Positions 46,286-56,190 are shown, numbered from the stretch's first letter. The stretch is DNA of 64,000 bases from Oceanospirillum sanctuarii (GCF_002150805.1 NZ_MTBA01000003.1:186001-250000), one strand, 5' to 3'. Notes: generated by a model not told the origin, from the sequence alone. Translations and numbers: made by a program.

Positions 46286-46776
46286 TGAAATCTCACTTTT
46301 CGTATCGCGTTTTATCGCAGGGTGAAGCAAAAACCAACCGCTCAAAGGATTCAGTCATCAGAGAGAAACGGTGGCAAAGAAACGGAGCTCAGACTCCGCA
46401 AAAGCGAAAAAGGAGAGTCAGCTCTGGAAAACACGCTGCTGAAGCTGGGCTTCAGAGAAAAGAAATTCGTTCGGCTTACTTTTGGCGGTTTTAATCGCCC
46501 GAACCGGTGACAGACGCAGCATAGAGCAGCAGCCGCTTAATACGGACGCGTAGGAACATTGGCGCGCCATGCACCAGTTCAGACACATCAGTAAATTAAC
46601 GGAAGCTCGTTTGATCAATGCTAACTCTGCCCTGCTTGGAGGTAGGTAAGGAGGCGCGCATTGTACAAGCTTTATCGCCGGACGCAAGGGGCATCCGGCA
46701 GGAAAGTTTCAGGCGTACGGAAAGAGGAATGTACAGCTGGCAAGTGAGCGTTACAGCTATAAAAAAACCTGATAAA
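46286..46776. other. Long leader region upstream of the yitT-family gene
   Basis: About 490 bases with no accepted gene. On the minus strand it holds the promoter at 46660-46687 and then about 360 bases of possible leader, including inverted segments (for example around 46388-46415) and a 22-codon frame that starts near 46560 (MFLRVRIKRLLLYAASV...) without a clear ribosome binding site. Confidence 0.5.
46660..46687 (-). promoter_or_regulatory. Sigma-70 promoter with GC-rich discriminator
   Basis: On the minus strand TTGCGT (46682-46687), 16 bases, TACAAT (46660-46665), followed by GCGCGCC. A GC-rich discriminator is typical of promoters under growth-rate (stringent) control. Confidence 0.6.
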
Positions 46777-47889
46777 TCAGTCAACTGCCTGCATCGGCAC
46801 CATGCTCAGCAACGCCGAACGCACCCGCTCAACACTCAGGTCATGGATGCAGAGATCGGTCGCTCTGTTCTTATGCTGACGGCATACCAGATCATCACAG
46901 GGTTGGCTGCTGCGGCTGCTGTTTGCTGCGGAGGAGGTCTCAGCCTCACCAACGTTCGACTGATAGGCGGATTGAGGCGATGACTGCAGCAGCTGATCCT
47001 CATCCATCGGCATAAATGCCTGTAGCTGGCCAACGCCTTGCAGCATCACCAAGGGATGATTCAGCGCACGACACAGTTGGCTGTAGAGAGTTTCCTGCGC
47101 CAGCACTGCGCGGCTTTGCGCCAGCAGATCCAGTTTGTCATCCCAGGCCAGTCGACCACAGAGGTTGCTCACTTCCATCTGGCGTTCATGATCAAGACCT
47201 GCACAGATCTGTTCACAAAAAGCCTGTTCCGTTTTCGGGGCGATCAGCCAGATCTGCCAGCCCTGATCGATCAGCTGTTCCGCCAGTTTTGTCCAACGTT
47301 CCGCAGGCCAACGCTGCCCCATCGCCAGATCACCGCCAGGGCAGAACACCATGGCGGGCCGCTCCTGATTGAGATAATGCTCTTTGATCAGAGCCTGAGC
47401 GTTGTCGGCATCCGCAAACAGCTGAGGTTCATAGCTGTCACCACACATTTCGCCATGATCATCGGCTAAAGCCAGATAACGGCTGCGGCGGGTTGGAAAT
47501 TTACCGGACGGCATCCAGCGGGCATCGTTAATCAGAATAAAACGCAGACGACCTAAAGTGCTGCTGCGACGTTTGATACCCGCCATCCAAGGCACCAGAG
47601 AAGGTTTCCAGCGCGAGGTAAACACCAGGGCCTGGTCAAAGGCTTCAAACTCTTTCTGCCACTCTTCCAGCTGACGGCCGGCGATCCAGAACAACTTTCC
47701 GGCAGCATCGGCATTGGGCAATGTCAGAAGATCATCCAGCCCCGTCAGACGACGGGCCAGCGAATGCAGATGCGCCGGAGCCATCAGGCTGATGCGACAC
47801 TCCCTGTGCTTACGGATCAGACGTTGGATGACACACTGTACATCCAGCAAAGCATCCGGGGTTTCATCAGCAATCAGCAAAATTTTCAT
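46777..47889 (-). CDS. WaaF-like (heptosyltransferase II family) protein, active site degenerate
   Basis: 370 residues in the GT9 family. It aligns by eye with WaaF over most of its length (KILLIADETPDALLD, MAPAHLHSLARRL, SRWKPSLVPWMAGI, FCPGGDLAMGQRWPAERWTK). The gene order glnE-ilvE-this gene is that of waaF in Pseudomonas. Key positions differ from active enzymes: the Lys of the AKRWP motif is Gln (GQRWP), and the TNDSGLMH nucleotide-sugar motif reads AQETLYSQ. An Ala/Ser-rich, charged insert and odd tail end the protein. It may be catalytically dead or have another role. Weak ribosome binding site. Confidence 0.72.
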   Translation of the reverse strand: MKILLIADETPDALLDVQCVIQRLIRKHRECRISLMAPAHLHSLARRLTGLDDLLTLPNADAAGKLFWIAGRQLEEWQKEFEAFDQALVFTSRWKPSLVPWMAGIKRRSSTLGRLRFILINDARWMPSGKFPTRRSRYLALADDHGEMCGDSYEPQLFADADNAQALIKEHYLNQERPAMVFCPGGDLAMGQRWPAERWTKLAEQLIDQGWQIWLIAPKTEQAFCEQICAGLDHERQMEVSNLCGRLAWDDKLDLLAQSRAVLAQETLYSQLCRALNHPLVMLQGVGQLQAFMPMDEDQLLQSSPQSAYQSNVGEAETSSAANSSRSSQPCDDLVCRQHKNRATDLCIHDLSVERVRSALLSMVPMQAVD

Positions 47890-47970
47890 GACGGGCTATT
47901 CACTACAGGTCGATGGGGATCACAGCATATTACTGCCCAAAGCAGGTTTTACAAGCCTGCGCGGTCAGGT

Positions 47971-48024
47971 AAAAAAATACCCGCAGCGATCGGTCACAGC
48001 CTGATCGGTTACGGGTATTTTTCT
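47971..48024. terminator. Bidirectional terminator between ilvE and the WaaF-like gene
   Basis: An 11-bp stem (AAAAATACCCG/CGGGTATTTTT) with a 28-base loop between A and T runs. Confidence 0.78.
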
Positions 48025-48050
48025 TAAAGGCTGTCTTAAAACTCTACGGC

Positions 48051-48980
48051 TTACTTTTTAACCGGTGCCAGCCATTCAGGATGCTCAGCGCGTTTTCCGG
48101 TCACCTGGTCAAAGTAGAGCGTTTGTAACTTCTCGGTGATCGGGCCACGACGACCTGTGCCGATCTGGCGGCCATCCAGCTCTCGGATCGGCAGCACTTC
48201 AGCGGCGGTGCCGGTAAAGAAGGCTTCGTCGGCGATATAAACTTCATCGCGGGTGATGCGTTTTTCGACCACATCCAGACCCAGCTCCTCTTTTGCCAGC
48301 TCCATAACGGTACGGCGGGTAATGCCGTCCAGACAGGATGTCAGTTCCGGGGTGTAGATTTTGCCATCGCGGATCACAAAAATATTCTCGCCGGAGCCTT
48401 CCGCCACATAACCTTCGTTATCCAGCAACAGGGCTTCTTCGCAACCACTGCGCAAAGCTTCTGACAGCGCCAGCATAGAGTTCATGTAGTTGCCGTTGGC
48501 CTTCGCCTTACACATGGTGATGTTGACGTGATGACGGGTGTAAGAGGAGGTCTGTACCTTGATGCCCAGCTCTTTCGCTTCCGGCGACATATAAGACGGC
48601 CACTCCCAGGCGGCGACCATCACATGCACCTTCAGGTTATCGGCACGCAGCCCCATGCCTTCCGATCCGTAAAACACCATGGGGCGCAGGTAGGCGTGAT
48701 CCAGGTTGTTTTCCCGTACCGCTGCCAGCTGAGCCTCGTTAATCTCATCCTTGGTGAAGGGAAGCTCCATATTCAGAATATGCGCCGAACGGAACAGGCG
48801 GTCGGTGTGCTCCTGCAGACGGAAGATCTGCGCGCCCTTGTCGGTTGCGTAAGCCCGGACACCTTCAAAACAACCCATGCCATAGTGCAGGGTGTGAGTC
48901 AGTACGTGTACTTTTGCATCTTTCCAGTCCACCATCTGGCCATCTAACCAGATCAGACCTTCGCGTTCGGCCATAGACAT
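48051..48980 (-). CDS. ilvE: Branched-chain amino acid aminotransferase
   Basis: 309 residues, fold type IV PLP enzyme that makes or degrades leucine, isoleucine and valine by transamination with glutamate. THTLHYGMGCFEGVRAY, RLFRSAHILNMELPF, the PLP Lys in CKAKANGNYMNSMLALSEA, and EGSGENIFVIRDGKI with DGITRRTVMELA are all present. AAGGAAAT precedes the ATG. Downstream of glnE by 32 bases, as in Pseudomonas, probably co-transcribed. Confidence 0.96.
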   Translation of the reverse strand: MSMAEREGLIWLDGQMVDWKDAKVHVLTHTLHYGMGCFEGVRAYATDKGAQIFRLQEHTDRLFRSAHILNMELPFTKDEINEAQLAAVRENNLDHAYLRPMVFYGSEGMGLRADNLKVHVMVAAWEWPSYMSPEAKELGIKVQTSSYTRHHVNITMCKAKANGNYMNSMLALSEALRSGCEEALLLDNEGYVAEGSGENIFVIRDGKIYTPELTSCLDGITRRTVMELAKEELGLDVVEKRITRDEVYIADEAFFTGTAAEVLPIRELDGRQIGTGRRGPITEKLQTLYFDQVTGKRAEHPEWLAPVKK

Positions 48981-49012
48981 ATCGGATTTCCTTCAGCGTT
49001 TGGATTATTATT

Positions 49013-51943
49013 TTAGCCTTCCAGCAGCCCCTGCCAGATCCGGCTGACGTTAGCCCTGTGATCGGTAAACTGATCCGCAGAAACCACACTCGGCACTTTC
49101 TGCATCGAGGCATCATGGGCTGCCTGGCGATAAACCAGATAAGCTTCACTCAGCTGAGCCACCTCTTCGGATGACAAGAGGCCAACCTGCTCTACCGTTT
49201 CCAGAATGCGCATATTGTCGGTCCACTGCAGCAGCTCAGAATGTTCACTACTGAAGCGTAGTACACAGTACTGGGCGATAAACTCGATATCCACCATACC
49301 ACCCGCATCCTGCTTCAGATGGAAGCTGGTATGAGCACCTGTGGCATCCGGCTTGGAACCCAGATTGTCCCGCATCTTAATACGCATGGATACAACGTCT
49401 TCCTTCAACTGATTCTGGTCACGTTCTTCGGTCAGAATCTCAGCACGCACCTCGGCAAACTTCTGCGCCACTTGCGGACAACCAGCAACAACACGGGCAC
49501 GAACCAGCGCTTGTTTCTCCCAGGTCCAGGCTTCTTTCAGCTGGTAATCTCTGAAGGCTTTCACCGAGCTCACCAGAAGGCCGGAATTACCGGACGGACG
49601 CAGGCGCATATCCACCTCATACAGCTGACCGGATGGGGTCAGGGTATTGAGGATATGGATAATCCGCTGACCCAGTCGGGTGAAGAAGACGCCATTATCG
49701 ATGCTCTTCTTACCCTTGCTGTCGCCATCAGTGACACCCTGAGACGCGGCATCATGTAGGAATACCAGATCCAGATCCGAGCCATAGCCCAGCTCGATAC
49801 CGCCCATCTTGCCGTAGCCGACAATGACAAAGGTCGGATCACACAACGAGCCATCTTCTTTAGCCGGTGAACCGTATTTATCGGTCAGGGTTTTCCACGC
49901 CATCTGCAGCACATATTCCAGCACCGCCTCGGCGATAAAGGTCAGGTAGTCACTGACCTTCATCAGGTGGCGGGTCTGGTTGATATCGGAAGCGGCCACA
50001 CGCAGCACATGGGCACGTTTAAAGTAACGCAGGGCTTCCATCTGAGCTTCTTCATCCTCTTCCGGCAGACGCAGCATCTGCTGGCGAAGATCATCACGCA
50101 GCAGATCAAGATCCGCCGGTGTATAGAGGGTCGCCGGATTGAGCAGCTCATCGAGCAGAATCGGAGTTTTCGCCAGATGCTCGGCGATCCATGGACTGGC
50201 GGAACAGAGTTTAACCAGCTGTTTCAGAGCACTTGGGTTCTCCATCAAGAGGACAAAGTAAGCACTTCTTCGCAGCACGGCTTCGACCAGCAATAGGGTG
50301 CGTTCAAGGGTCTGGGATGGGATTCCACTTTCCGTCACTGCCTGCAGCAGCATCGGCATAAAGGCTTCCAGACGTTCACGACCTTCCCGCTGCAAGCCCT
50401 GAACAACACGGCTGTTGCGCAGGCTGTCCAGCCGGCGATAGGTGGTTTCAGCATCTTCAAAGCCCTGCTCTTCCAGCAGGCGGGCTCCGGCTTCAGGATC
50501 GTATTCACCTTTCCAGAGCGCGCCCAGTTCGGCACTCTGACTGTCATCCTGTTCTTCTTCATCTTCGGGAGCGGCAATCACATTGGCGAAGTGTTTACTG
50601 ACTTTCGCCCGCTCCAGCTCCAGACGGGCTTCGAAATCCTGCCAGTTATCGAAGTTCATAATGTAAGCCATACGCAGGCGCGGGAAATCATCTTCCGGCA
50701 GCGTCTGGGTCTGCTGATCTGCAACGCCCTGCAGGGCATGCTCGGCATTACGCAGGAAGAGATAACCTTCCAGCAGCTCATCGGTCACCGCCTGAGGAAT
50801 CAGCCCCAGGCCACTGATGATCGGCAGCACTTTGCGGATCGAGCGTTCCTGCAGCTCGGTATCTCGGCCACCACGAATCAGCTGGAACACCTGAGTAATA
50901 AACTCCACCTCGCGGATACCACCGGGGCCAAGTTTCACGTTAGTGATCAGTCCCTTACGGCGCACCTCGCGGTTGATCATCGCCTTCATATCCCGCAGGG
51001 ATTCGATGGCGGAGAAATCCACATATTTGCGGTACACAAAGGAGTTCAGCTCATCCAGCAGTTCATTACCGCCTTCGATATCACCGGCAATAATACGCGC
51101 CTTGATCATGGCGTAGCGTTCCCACTCTCGCCCCTGATCGTGGTAGTACTCCACCATGGCGTTGTGACTCAGCGCCAGCGATCCGCTCTGACCGTAGGGA
51201 CGCAAACGCATATCCACCCGGAAGACAAAGCCATCAACGGTATTGGCATCCAGCGCCGCGATCAGCTTCTGCCCGAGACGAATAAAGAAATCCTGATTAT
51301 CCAGCGAACGGCTACCGCCCTGCGTCTGACCATGTTTCGGGAAACAGAACATCAGATCGATATCGGAAGAGAGATTCAGTTCGCAGGCACCCAGCTTACC
51401 CATACCAATGACCGACATACGCTGAGGTTGTGACTCAGAGCCCTCTTCCGCTTTGGAATAAGGCGTACCCCACTTAGGTGTATAAAAATCGTACAGCCAG
51501 TTCAGAGCTTCATCGGTACAGATATCCGCAAGATGACTCAGCTCTGCGGTGGTCTGCCACATATTGGTGGTGAAGGAGAAATCACGCCAGATAATGCGCA
51601 TCATCATCTGACGGCGGAACTGACGCAGAGCGCGATGCATATCGTTTTCTGCGGCACAGTTTTCAAGCTTAGCCTGCAGAATCTCGCGCATCTGGGCTGC
51701 CGTCAGAGATTCCGTGAACCAGCCTTTTTCCAGCATCTCCGCCAACAGGTAAGGAAAGCGAAGAGCACTGTCGACCACGTACTCACTGCAGACAACAATC
51801 TTATCCGCAAAAGGGAGGGCTTTAAGTCCGGCAAAAAGATCAGGCTCCAATCCATCCTGCAGTTTTTGCCAGTGCTGATCCGACGTCGATTTCAGATTTT
51901 CAGGCAGATGTTGAAGGGGTTGTTGCGGGATGGATGATGTCAT
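49013..51943 (-). CDS. glnE: Bifunctional glutamine synthetase adenylyltransferase/deadenylase
   Basis: 976 residues from the ATG at 51943, preceded by AAAGGAA; a 10-residue upstream extension lacks support. Two nucleotidyltransferase domains are present: the N-terminal deadenylase (CELNLSSDIDLMFCFPKHG) and the C-terminal adenylylase (GYGSDLDLVFLHDA), each with the metal-binding Asp pair and followed by helical GlnD/PII-response regions. It sets glutamine synthetase activity according to nitrogen state. Full length. Confidence 0.97.
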   Translation of the reverse strand: MTSSIPQQPLQHLPENLKSTSDQHWQKLQDGLEPDLFAGLKALPFADKIVVCSEYVVDSALRFPYLLAEMLEKGWFTESLTAAQMREILQAKLENCAAENDMHRALRQFRRQMMMRIIWRDFSFTTNMWQTTAELSHLADICTDEALNWLYDFYTPKWGTPYSKAEEGSESQPQRMSVIGMGKLGACELNLSSDIDLMFCFPKHGQTQGGSRSLDNQDFFIRLGQKLIAALDANTVDGFVFRVDMRLRPYGQSGSLALSHNAMVEYYHDQGREWERYAMIKARIIAGDIEGGNELLDELNSFVYRKYVDFSAIESLRDMKAMINREVRRKGLITNVKLGPGGIREVEFITQVFQLIRGGRDTELQERSIRKVLPIISGLGLIPQAVTDELLEGYLFLRNAEHALQGVADQQTQTLPEDDFPRLRMAYIMNFDNWQDFEARLELERAKVSKHFANVIAAPEDEEEQDDSQSAELGALWKGEYDPEAGARLLEEQGFEDAETTYRRLDSLRNSRVVQGLQREGRERLEAFMPMLLQAVTESGIPSQTLERTLLLVEAVLRRSAYFVLLMENPSALKQLVKLCSASPWIAEHLAKTPILLDELLNPATLYTPADLDLLRDDLRQQMLRLPEEDEEAQMEALRYFKRAHVLRVAASDINQTRHLMKVSDYLTFIAEAVLEYVLQMAWKTLTDKYGSPAKEDGSLCDPTFVIVGYGKMGGIELGYGSDLDLVFLHDAASQGVTDGDSKGKKSIDNGVFFTRLGQRIIHILNTLTPSGQLYEVDMRLRPSGNSGLLVSSVKAFRDYQLKEAWTWEKQALVRARVVAGCPQVAQKFAEVRAEILTEERDQNQLKEDVVSMRIKMRDNLGSKPDATGAHTSFHLKQDAGGMVDIEFIAQYCVLRFSSEHSELLQWTDNMRILETVEQVGLLSSEEVAQLSEAYLVYRQAAHDASMQKVPSVVSADQFTDHRANVSRIWQGLLEG

Positions 51944-52087
51944 AGTGATTCCTTTATAAACCTGACTGATCAAAAGCCTGGCCGACTACATATCAGGGTC
52001 GAGTAAAACCGAGCGACCAAAGCAGATCAGGTGACGATATAAACACACTGAAAAGTACGAGCATTCAAATAACACGAGTGTTCAGTT

Positions 52088-52467
52088 TTACCAAAAACGG
52101 CTGATCAAGATGCTGCCCCATGTCACTCCGGCAAAGACCAGTGCGATAAATACCGCAGCGGAGCCGATATCCTTCGCCCGTCCGGACAGTTCATGGTGCT
52201 CCGGCCCGATGCGATCCACGACCGCTTCAATAGCAGAGTTGACCAGTTCGGCAACCAGCACCAGCGCACAACAGCCGATCAGCAGCCGATCAGCAGCAGG
52301 CGCTCGACCAGAGTTTCACCGAGAAAGATCGCTGCCGGAAAAAGAATAACGCACAAAGCGACTTCCTGACGAAACGCAGCTTCATTAATAAATGCAGCCT
52401 TGAGGCCTTTCATGGAGTATCGGGTAGAATGGATCAGATGGGTCAGACCGGTATGACCTGGTTTCAT
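52088..52467 (-). pseudogene. dgkA: Diacylglycerol kinase, frameshifted by an 11-bp duplication
   Basis: The frame from 52467 gives MKPGHTGLTHLIHSTRYSMK and INEAAFRQEVALCVILF, a clear DgkA start, then hits a stop at 52279 after 62 residues. A different frame then continues with LVLVAELVNSAIEAVVDRIG and HHELSGRAKDIGSAAVFIAL to a stop at 52088-52090. Removing one copy of a tandem 11-bp duplication (52272-52293) restores one frame of exactly 122 residues, the length of E. coli DgkA. DgkA recycles diacylglycerol to phosphatidic acid in the inner membrane. The catalytic Glu helix lies after the break, so the product as read is inactive unless the duplication is a sequencing error. Confidence 0.9.
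52272..52293. repeat. 11-bp tandem duplication inside dgkA
   Basis: CAGCCGATCAG occurs twice back to back (52272-52282 and 52283-52293), followed by CAGCAGG. One copy must be removed for dgkA to be in frame. Confidence 0.97.
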
Positions 52468-52548
52468 GCTGTTTTTTCCTAAACTGCCAGTCGACTGATC
52501 ATAGTCGAGCCATTAACAGGGTTTAAATTCACCGATAGAGTAACAGAT

Positions 52549-53853
52549 TCAGATAATCTGGTAGGCCTTCATCTGCTGAATCAGCGTCCCTATCACTACC
52601 TTCAGCACCACGATGACTGGGATCGCAAACAGCATTCCGGTAAAGCCCAGCAGAATAGAACCGCCCATAACACCGATAATTACGACCAACGGGTGCAAAC
52701 TAACCGCATTGCCGAGCACAACAGGCTGGTAAACCGCGTTGTCTAAGAGCTGCGTCATACCCACAATCACTAACACCCAGATAAACATGCTGTCGGCCGT
52801 GATAAAACTGAAAAGTGGCGTGTATTCTTCTACCACCAGTCCATAAATAAGGCCGATTAACAGCCCGATTCCGGGCCCAAGAAAAGGGATCGCATTCGCA
52901 AGCCCTGCCAGCGTGCCGATGATAAAGGCCCACTTAACGCCAAAGCCGATAACAAAAAGCCCCACCATCAGGGTAAAACCAACAAGGGTACATTCCAGAA
53001 AAGTGCCCCGCAGATAACGCCCCAGTGCATCGTCCACGTTGTGGATCACCGTCAAAACCATCTCGAAATAACGATTCGGCACCAGCAGCACCAGACTGCG
53101 CTTGATCTGGCCTTCATCCAGCAGAAGGAACAGAAAAACAAAAGGTGCAGCCATCCAGAGTGAGATCACGCCACCAATCGCTGCCAAAAGACCACCATTG
53201 GCGTTAGCATCCGTTTCAGACTTCTTCTCGGTAGTGACCACCTGTGTATTTTGGTCGACTGATTCTTCAGCGGTATGAAGTGCATCGTTCTTTTTGTGCT
53301 GTTCAATATTGGCAAGGAAGTACCGATAATACTTCTGATCAAAACGGTCAGCGCCGAAGCGGTTACGGTAATACTCCTCAAACTGCTGACGCTCTTTTGG
53401 CGGCAATATCAGCCAGCCATTGATCCGCTGCCAGAAGGGTTCGATCTCGCTGCCCACAAGGCTATAGACCAGATTGCCTTTACCACTGTCATCCACCTGC
53501 ATCAGCTGCTGGTATTTTTCATTCAGCTTGAACTGAATCCGAACCCTTAACTCCAGCTTGCCCTGCTCATCCGGGATCGCATCCCGGATCTGACCGGAAA
53601 CCAGACTGATAACCAGAAAGAAACCGGTAAACAGCAGTAAAATGGCTGCGGCTTTGGGAACGCCATAACAACGCATCCGGGCCAGAAGAGGATGGCAAAG
53701 ATAAGCGGCCAGAGCACCGACAATTGCTGGCAGGATCAGCTCACGCAACGCCCAGACCAGAAGCGCAAAAACCGCTAAGCCGAGAAAAGTGGAGATCAGA
53801 AAAAAGAGCTTACGCCGCTTTGCTCGCGACAGCGCATCGTATTCAAGATTCAT
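52549..53853 (-). CDS. AI-2E family (TqsA/PerM-like) membrane protein
   Basis: 434 residues with about eight membrane helices: a pair near the N-terminus, a long soluble loop (about 95-215) with a charged Thr/Asn-rich insert (TEKKSETDANANGG), and a C-terminal bundle with IPFLGPGIGLLIGLIYGLVV and HPLVVIIGVMGGSILLGFTG, the family signature. Members export AI-2, move sodium or protons, or are of unknown function. Its start overlaps the end of the cyclic-nucleotide-binding gene by 11 bases, so they are translated together. Confidence 0.87.
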   Translation of the reverse strand: MNLEYDALSRAKRRKLFFLISTFLGLAVFALLVWALRELILPAIVGALAAYLCHPLLARMRCYGVPKAAAILLLFTGFFLVISLVSGQIRDAIPDEQGKLELRVRIQFKLNEKYQQLMQVDDSGKGNLVYSLVGSEIEPFWQRINGWLILPPKERQQFEEYYRNRFGADRFDQKYYRYFLANIEQHKKNDALHTAEESVDQNTQVVTTEKKSETDANANGGLLAAIGGVISLWMAAPFVFLFLLLDEGQIKRSLVLLVPNRYFEMVLTVIHNVDDALGRYLRGTFLECTLVGFTLMVGLFVIGFGVKWAFIIGTLAGLANAIPFLGPGIGLLIGLIYGLVVEEYTPLFSFITADSMFIWVLVIVGMTQLLDNAVYQPVVLGNAVSLHPLVVIIGVMGGSILLGFTGMLFAIPVIVVLKVVIGTLIQQMKAYQII

Positions 53854-54379
53854 AATGACCTACCGTCTGGCGTAGATCAGAGAGCTGCTGGTTGGTCACC
53901 TTCAGGCGCTGACCGATAATCTGCGCCAGTTCTTTCAGTACCTTGCTACCGATTGCGGCTTCTTTTTCGATCAGTTTATTGAAGTCGGAACGGAAGAAAG
54001 CGATCGCCTGAGCATCTTCAGCAGCAACGGCCGATGCGGAACGGGGAGAGTCATCCAGCAGCGCCAACTCACCCATAAAGGTTCCGGCCCCCAGACTGGC
54101 TAACAACAGATCAGTCGATCCCTCCTGCGGAATGACGATATCGACCTTACCGGACTTAATCACAAACATAGCAGCGCCGGGGTGTCCCATCTGAAACAGG
54201 CGTTCGCCCTGGGCGTACATTCGAAGATGGGCAATTCGGGCAACGCGCTTAAGCTCCCTTCGGGTGAGTCCGGCAAAAAGGGGAACCTGAGACAAAACAG
54301 AAATCAGATCCTGCTGAGCCGGGTCCTGATCTTTATGAAAAATATTATCCCAAAAGGCATTCAGGCGTTTTTTATCCAA
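53843..54379 (-). CDS. Cyclic nucleotide-binding domain protein
   Basis: About 178 residues. One cNMP-binding domain covers most of the protein (LSQVPLFAGLTRRELKRVAR, GAAMFVIKSGKVDIVI) with the phosphate-binding cassette GTFMGELALLDDSPRSASAV, including the Glu and Arg that bind cyclic nucleotide. No DNA-binding domain follows, so it is not a CRP-type activator; a short helical tail ends the protein. The frame opens at 54427, but a TTG at 54379 has an excellent AAGGGGAG site and is my preferred start. Overlaps the AI-2E gene, suggesting it regulates that membrane protein. Confidence 0.82.
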   Translation of the reverse strand: MDKKRLNAFWDNIFHKDQDPAQQDLISVLSQVPLFAGLTRRELKRVARIAHLRMYAQGERLFQMGHPGAAMFVIKSGKVDIVIPQEGSTDLLLASLGAGTFMGELALLDDSPRSASAVAAEDAQAIAFFRSDFNKLIEKEAAIGSKVLKELAQIIGQRLKVTNQQLSDLRQTVGHYES

Positions 54380-54512
54380 GACACTCCCCTTCGCGTTTTT
54401 GTCTCTGTGCAAGCTTATCCAAAACATCTAACCAATGCGAAACTTTATACTTAAAGCCCATGAGAACTGGGCTTACAGACTATTTCAGCTCTCAGTTTCA
54501 CCCTGCACAATG

Positions 54513-54518
54513 TATAAT
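54513..54518 (+). promoter_or_regulatory. nhaB promoter -10 element
   Basis: Perfect TATAAT; no good -35 at the normal distance. It gives a roughly 115-base A-rich leader before nhaB. Confidence 0.5.
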
Positions 54519-54638
54519 GCCCGCGCCCTAATTCGGAAATGACTTAAAACAAAACAGCAAAAATAAAAAAACATTAAGTCTTTCAACAAATTACAAATAA
54601 AAAACAACTAACAATCCTAACTGCAAAGGACCTCATAC

Positions 54639-56153
54639 ATGGCCCAGACCATAACCCAAGGCTTTTTGCGTAATTTTCTTGGCAACTCCCCTATGTGGTA
54701 CAAGAAAGTTATTCTCGCCTTCCTTATCATCAACCCTATTATTTACCTCACCCCGGGCTTAGGCCCCTTCGTTACCGGCTGGCTGCTGATCGTCGAGTTT
54801 ATTTTTACTTTGGCAATGGCCCTCAAGTGCTACCCACTGCAACCCGGTGGTTTGCTGGCAATTGAGGCGATTGTCATTGGACTGGCCTCGCCCCAAACGG
54901 TAATGCATGAGATTGAAGCCAATCTTGAAGTGATTCTGCTGCTGGTCTTTATGGTGGCGGGCATCTACTTTATGAAGCAGCTACTGCTGTTTGCCTTCAC
55001 CAAGATCCTGCTTGGGGTACGCTCAAAACCCCTGCTTTCCCTGCTGTTCAGCATTACCGCTGCGCTGCTGTCCGCCTTCCTGGATGCGCTGACGGTTACT
55101 GCGGTTGTGATCAGTATCGGTGTCGGCTTCTACTCGGTTTATCACAAAGTAGCTTCCGGTAAACAGTTCCACAGCGACAGCCATGACCACGGCAACGATG
55201 GCTCTCTGGCGGAACAACACCATAACGATCTGGAACAGTTCCGCGCCTTTCTGCGTAGCCTTTTGATGCATGCTGCGGTCGGTACGGCACTAGGTGGCGT
55301 TTGTACTCTGGTCGGCGAGCCGCAAAACCTGCTGATTGCGAAAGTGGCAGGCTGGAACTTTGTTGAGTTCTTCACCCGAATGGCTCCGGTGACCATGCCG
55401 GTGCTGGTAGTAGGACTGATCACCTGTCTGGTACTGGAGAAAACCAAAACCTTCGGATATGGCGTTGAACTGCCGGATTCCGTTCGCCAGATTCTGGAAG
55501 ATTTCGACAAGCACCAGACCGAAAAACGTACAGGTAAAGACAAAGCCGCTCTGATCGTTCAGGCGATCACCGCCTGCTTCCTGATCTTTGCTCTGGCCTT
55601 CCATATTGCAGAAGTTGGTCTGATTGGTCTGGCAATTATCGTCATCCAGACCGCTCTGAATGGAGTTACCGAAGAACATCAGATCGGCCATGCCTTTGAA
55701 GAGGCGCTGCCGTTTACGTCTCTGCTGGTAGTCTTCTTCTCAGTGGTTGCGGTTATTCACGAACAGCACCTGTTCGAACCTTTTATCCACATGGTATTGA
55801 GTATGGAAACCAGTCAGCAGCCAGCGATGCTCTTTATCGCCAACGGCGTTCTGTCAGCCATCAGTGATAACGTGTTTGTGGCAACGGTGTATATCTCTGA
55901 AATCAAAGCCGCGCTGGATGCCGGTGATATCACCCGCGAACACTTTGATATTTTGGCAGTTGCGGTAAATACCGGTACCAACCTGCCAAGTGTGGCAACG
56001 CCAAATGGTCAGGCTGCCTTCCTCTTCCTGCTGACCTCGGCAATTGCTCCTCTGATCCGACTGTCTTATGGCCGCATGGTGATTATGGCACTGCCATACA
56101 CCATCGTCATGTCAGCGGTCGGTCTGTTCGCTGTGGTGAACTGGGTGCACTAA
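54639..56153 (+). CDS. nhaB: Na+/H+ antiporter NhaB
   Basis: 504 residues, about twelve membrane helices. The start ([20 protein letters not shown]) and [39 protein letters not shown] and [20 protein letters not shown] are diagnostic of NhaB, including the conserved Asp residues. It expels sodium in exchange for protons, fitting a marine lifestyle. AAAGGACC precedes the ATG; a strong terminator follows. Confidence 0.97.
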   Translation: MAQTITQGFLRNFLGNSPMWYKKVILAFLIINPIIYLTPGLGPFVTGWLLIVEFIFTLAMALKCYPLQPGGLLAIEAIVIGLASPQTVMHEIEANLEVILLLVFMVAGIYFMKQLLLFAFTKILLGVRSKPLLSLLFSITAALLSAFLDALTVTAVVISIGVGFYSVYHKVASGKQFHSDSHDHGNDGSLAEQHHNDLEQFRAFLRSLLMHAAVGTALGGVCTLVGEPQNLLIAKVAGWNFVEFFTRMAPVTMPVLVVGLITCLVLEKTKTFGYGVELPDSVRQILEDFDKHQTEKRTGKDKAALIVQAITACFLIFALAFHIAEVGLIGLAIIVIQTALNGVTEEHQIGHAFEEALPFTSLLVVFFSVVAVIHEQHLFEPFIHMVLSMETSQQPAMLFIANGVLSAISDNVFVATVYISEIKAALDAGDITREHFDILAVAVNTGTNLPSVATPNGQAAFLFLLTSAIAPLIRLSYGRMVIMALPYTIVMSAVGLFAVVNWVH

Positions 56154-56190
56154 GCAGCTCATTCCACAGCAACAGCTTAAGCACTTCACA

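Noticed and set aside
46418-46687. An 89-codon minus-strand frame over the yitT leader
   Set aside because: It begins upstream of the predicted transcript start and has Cys-rich, irregular composition; kept only as part of the leader discussion.
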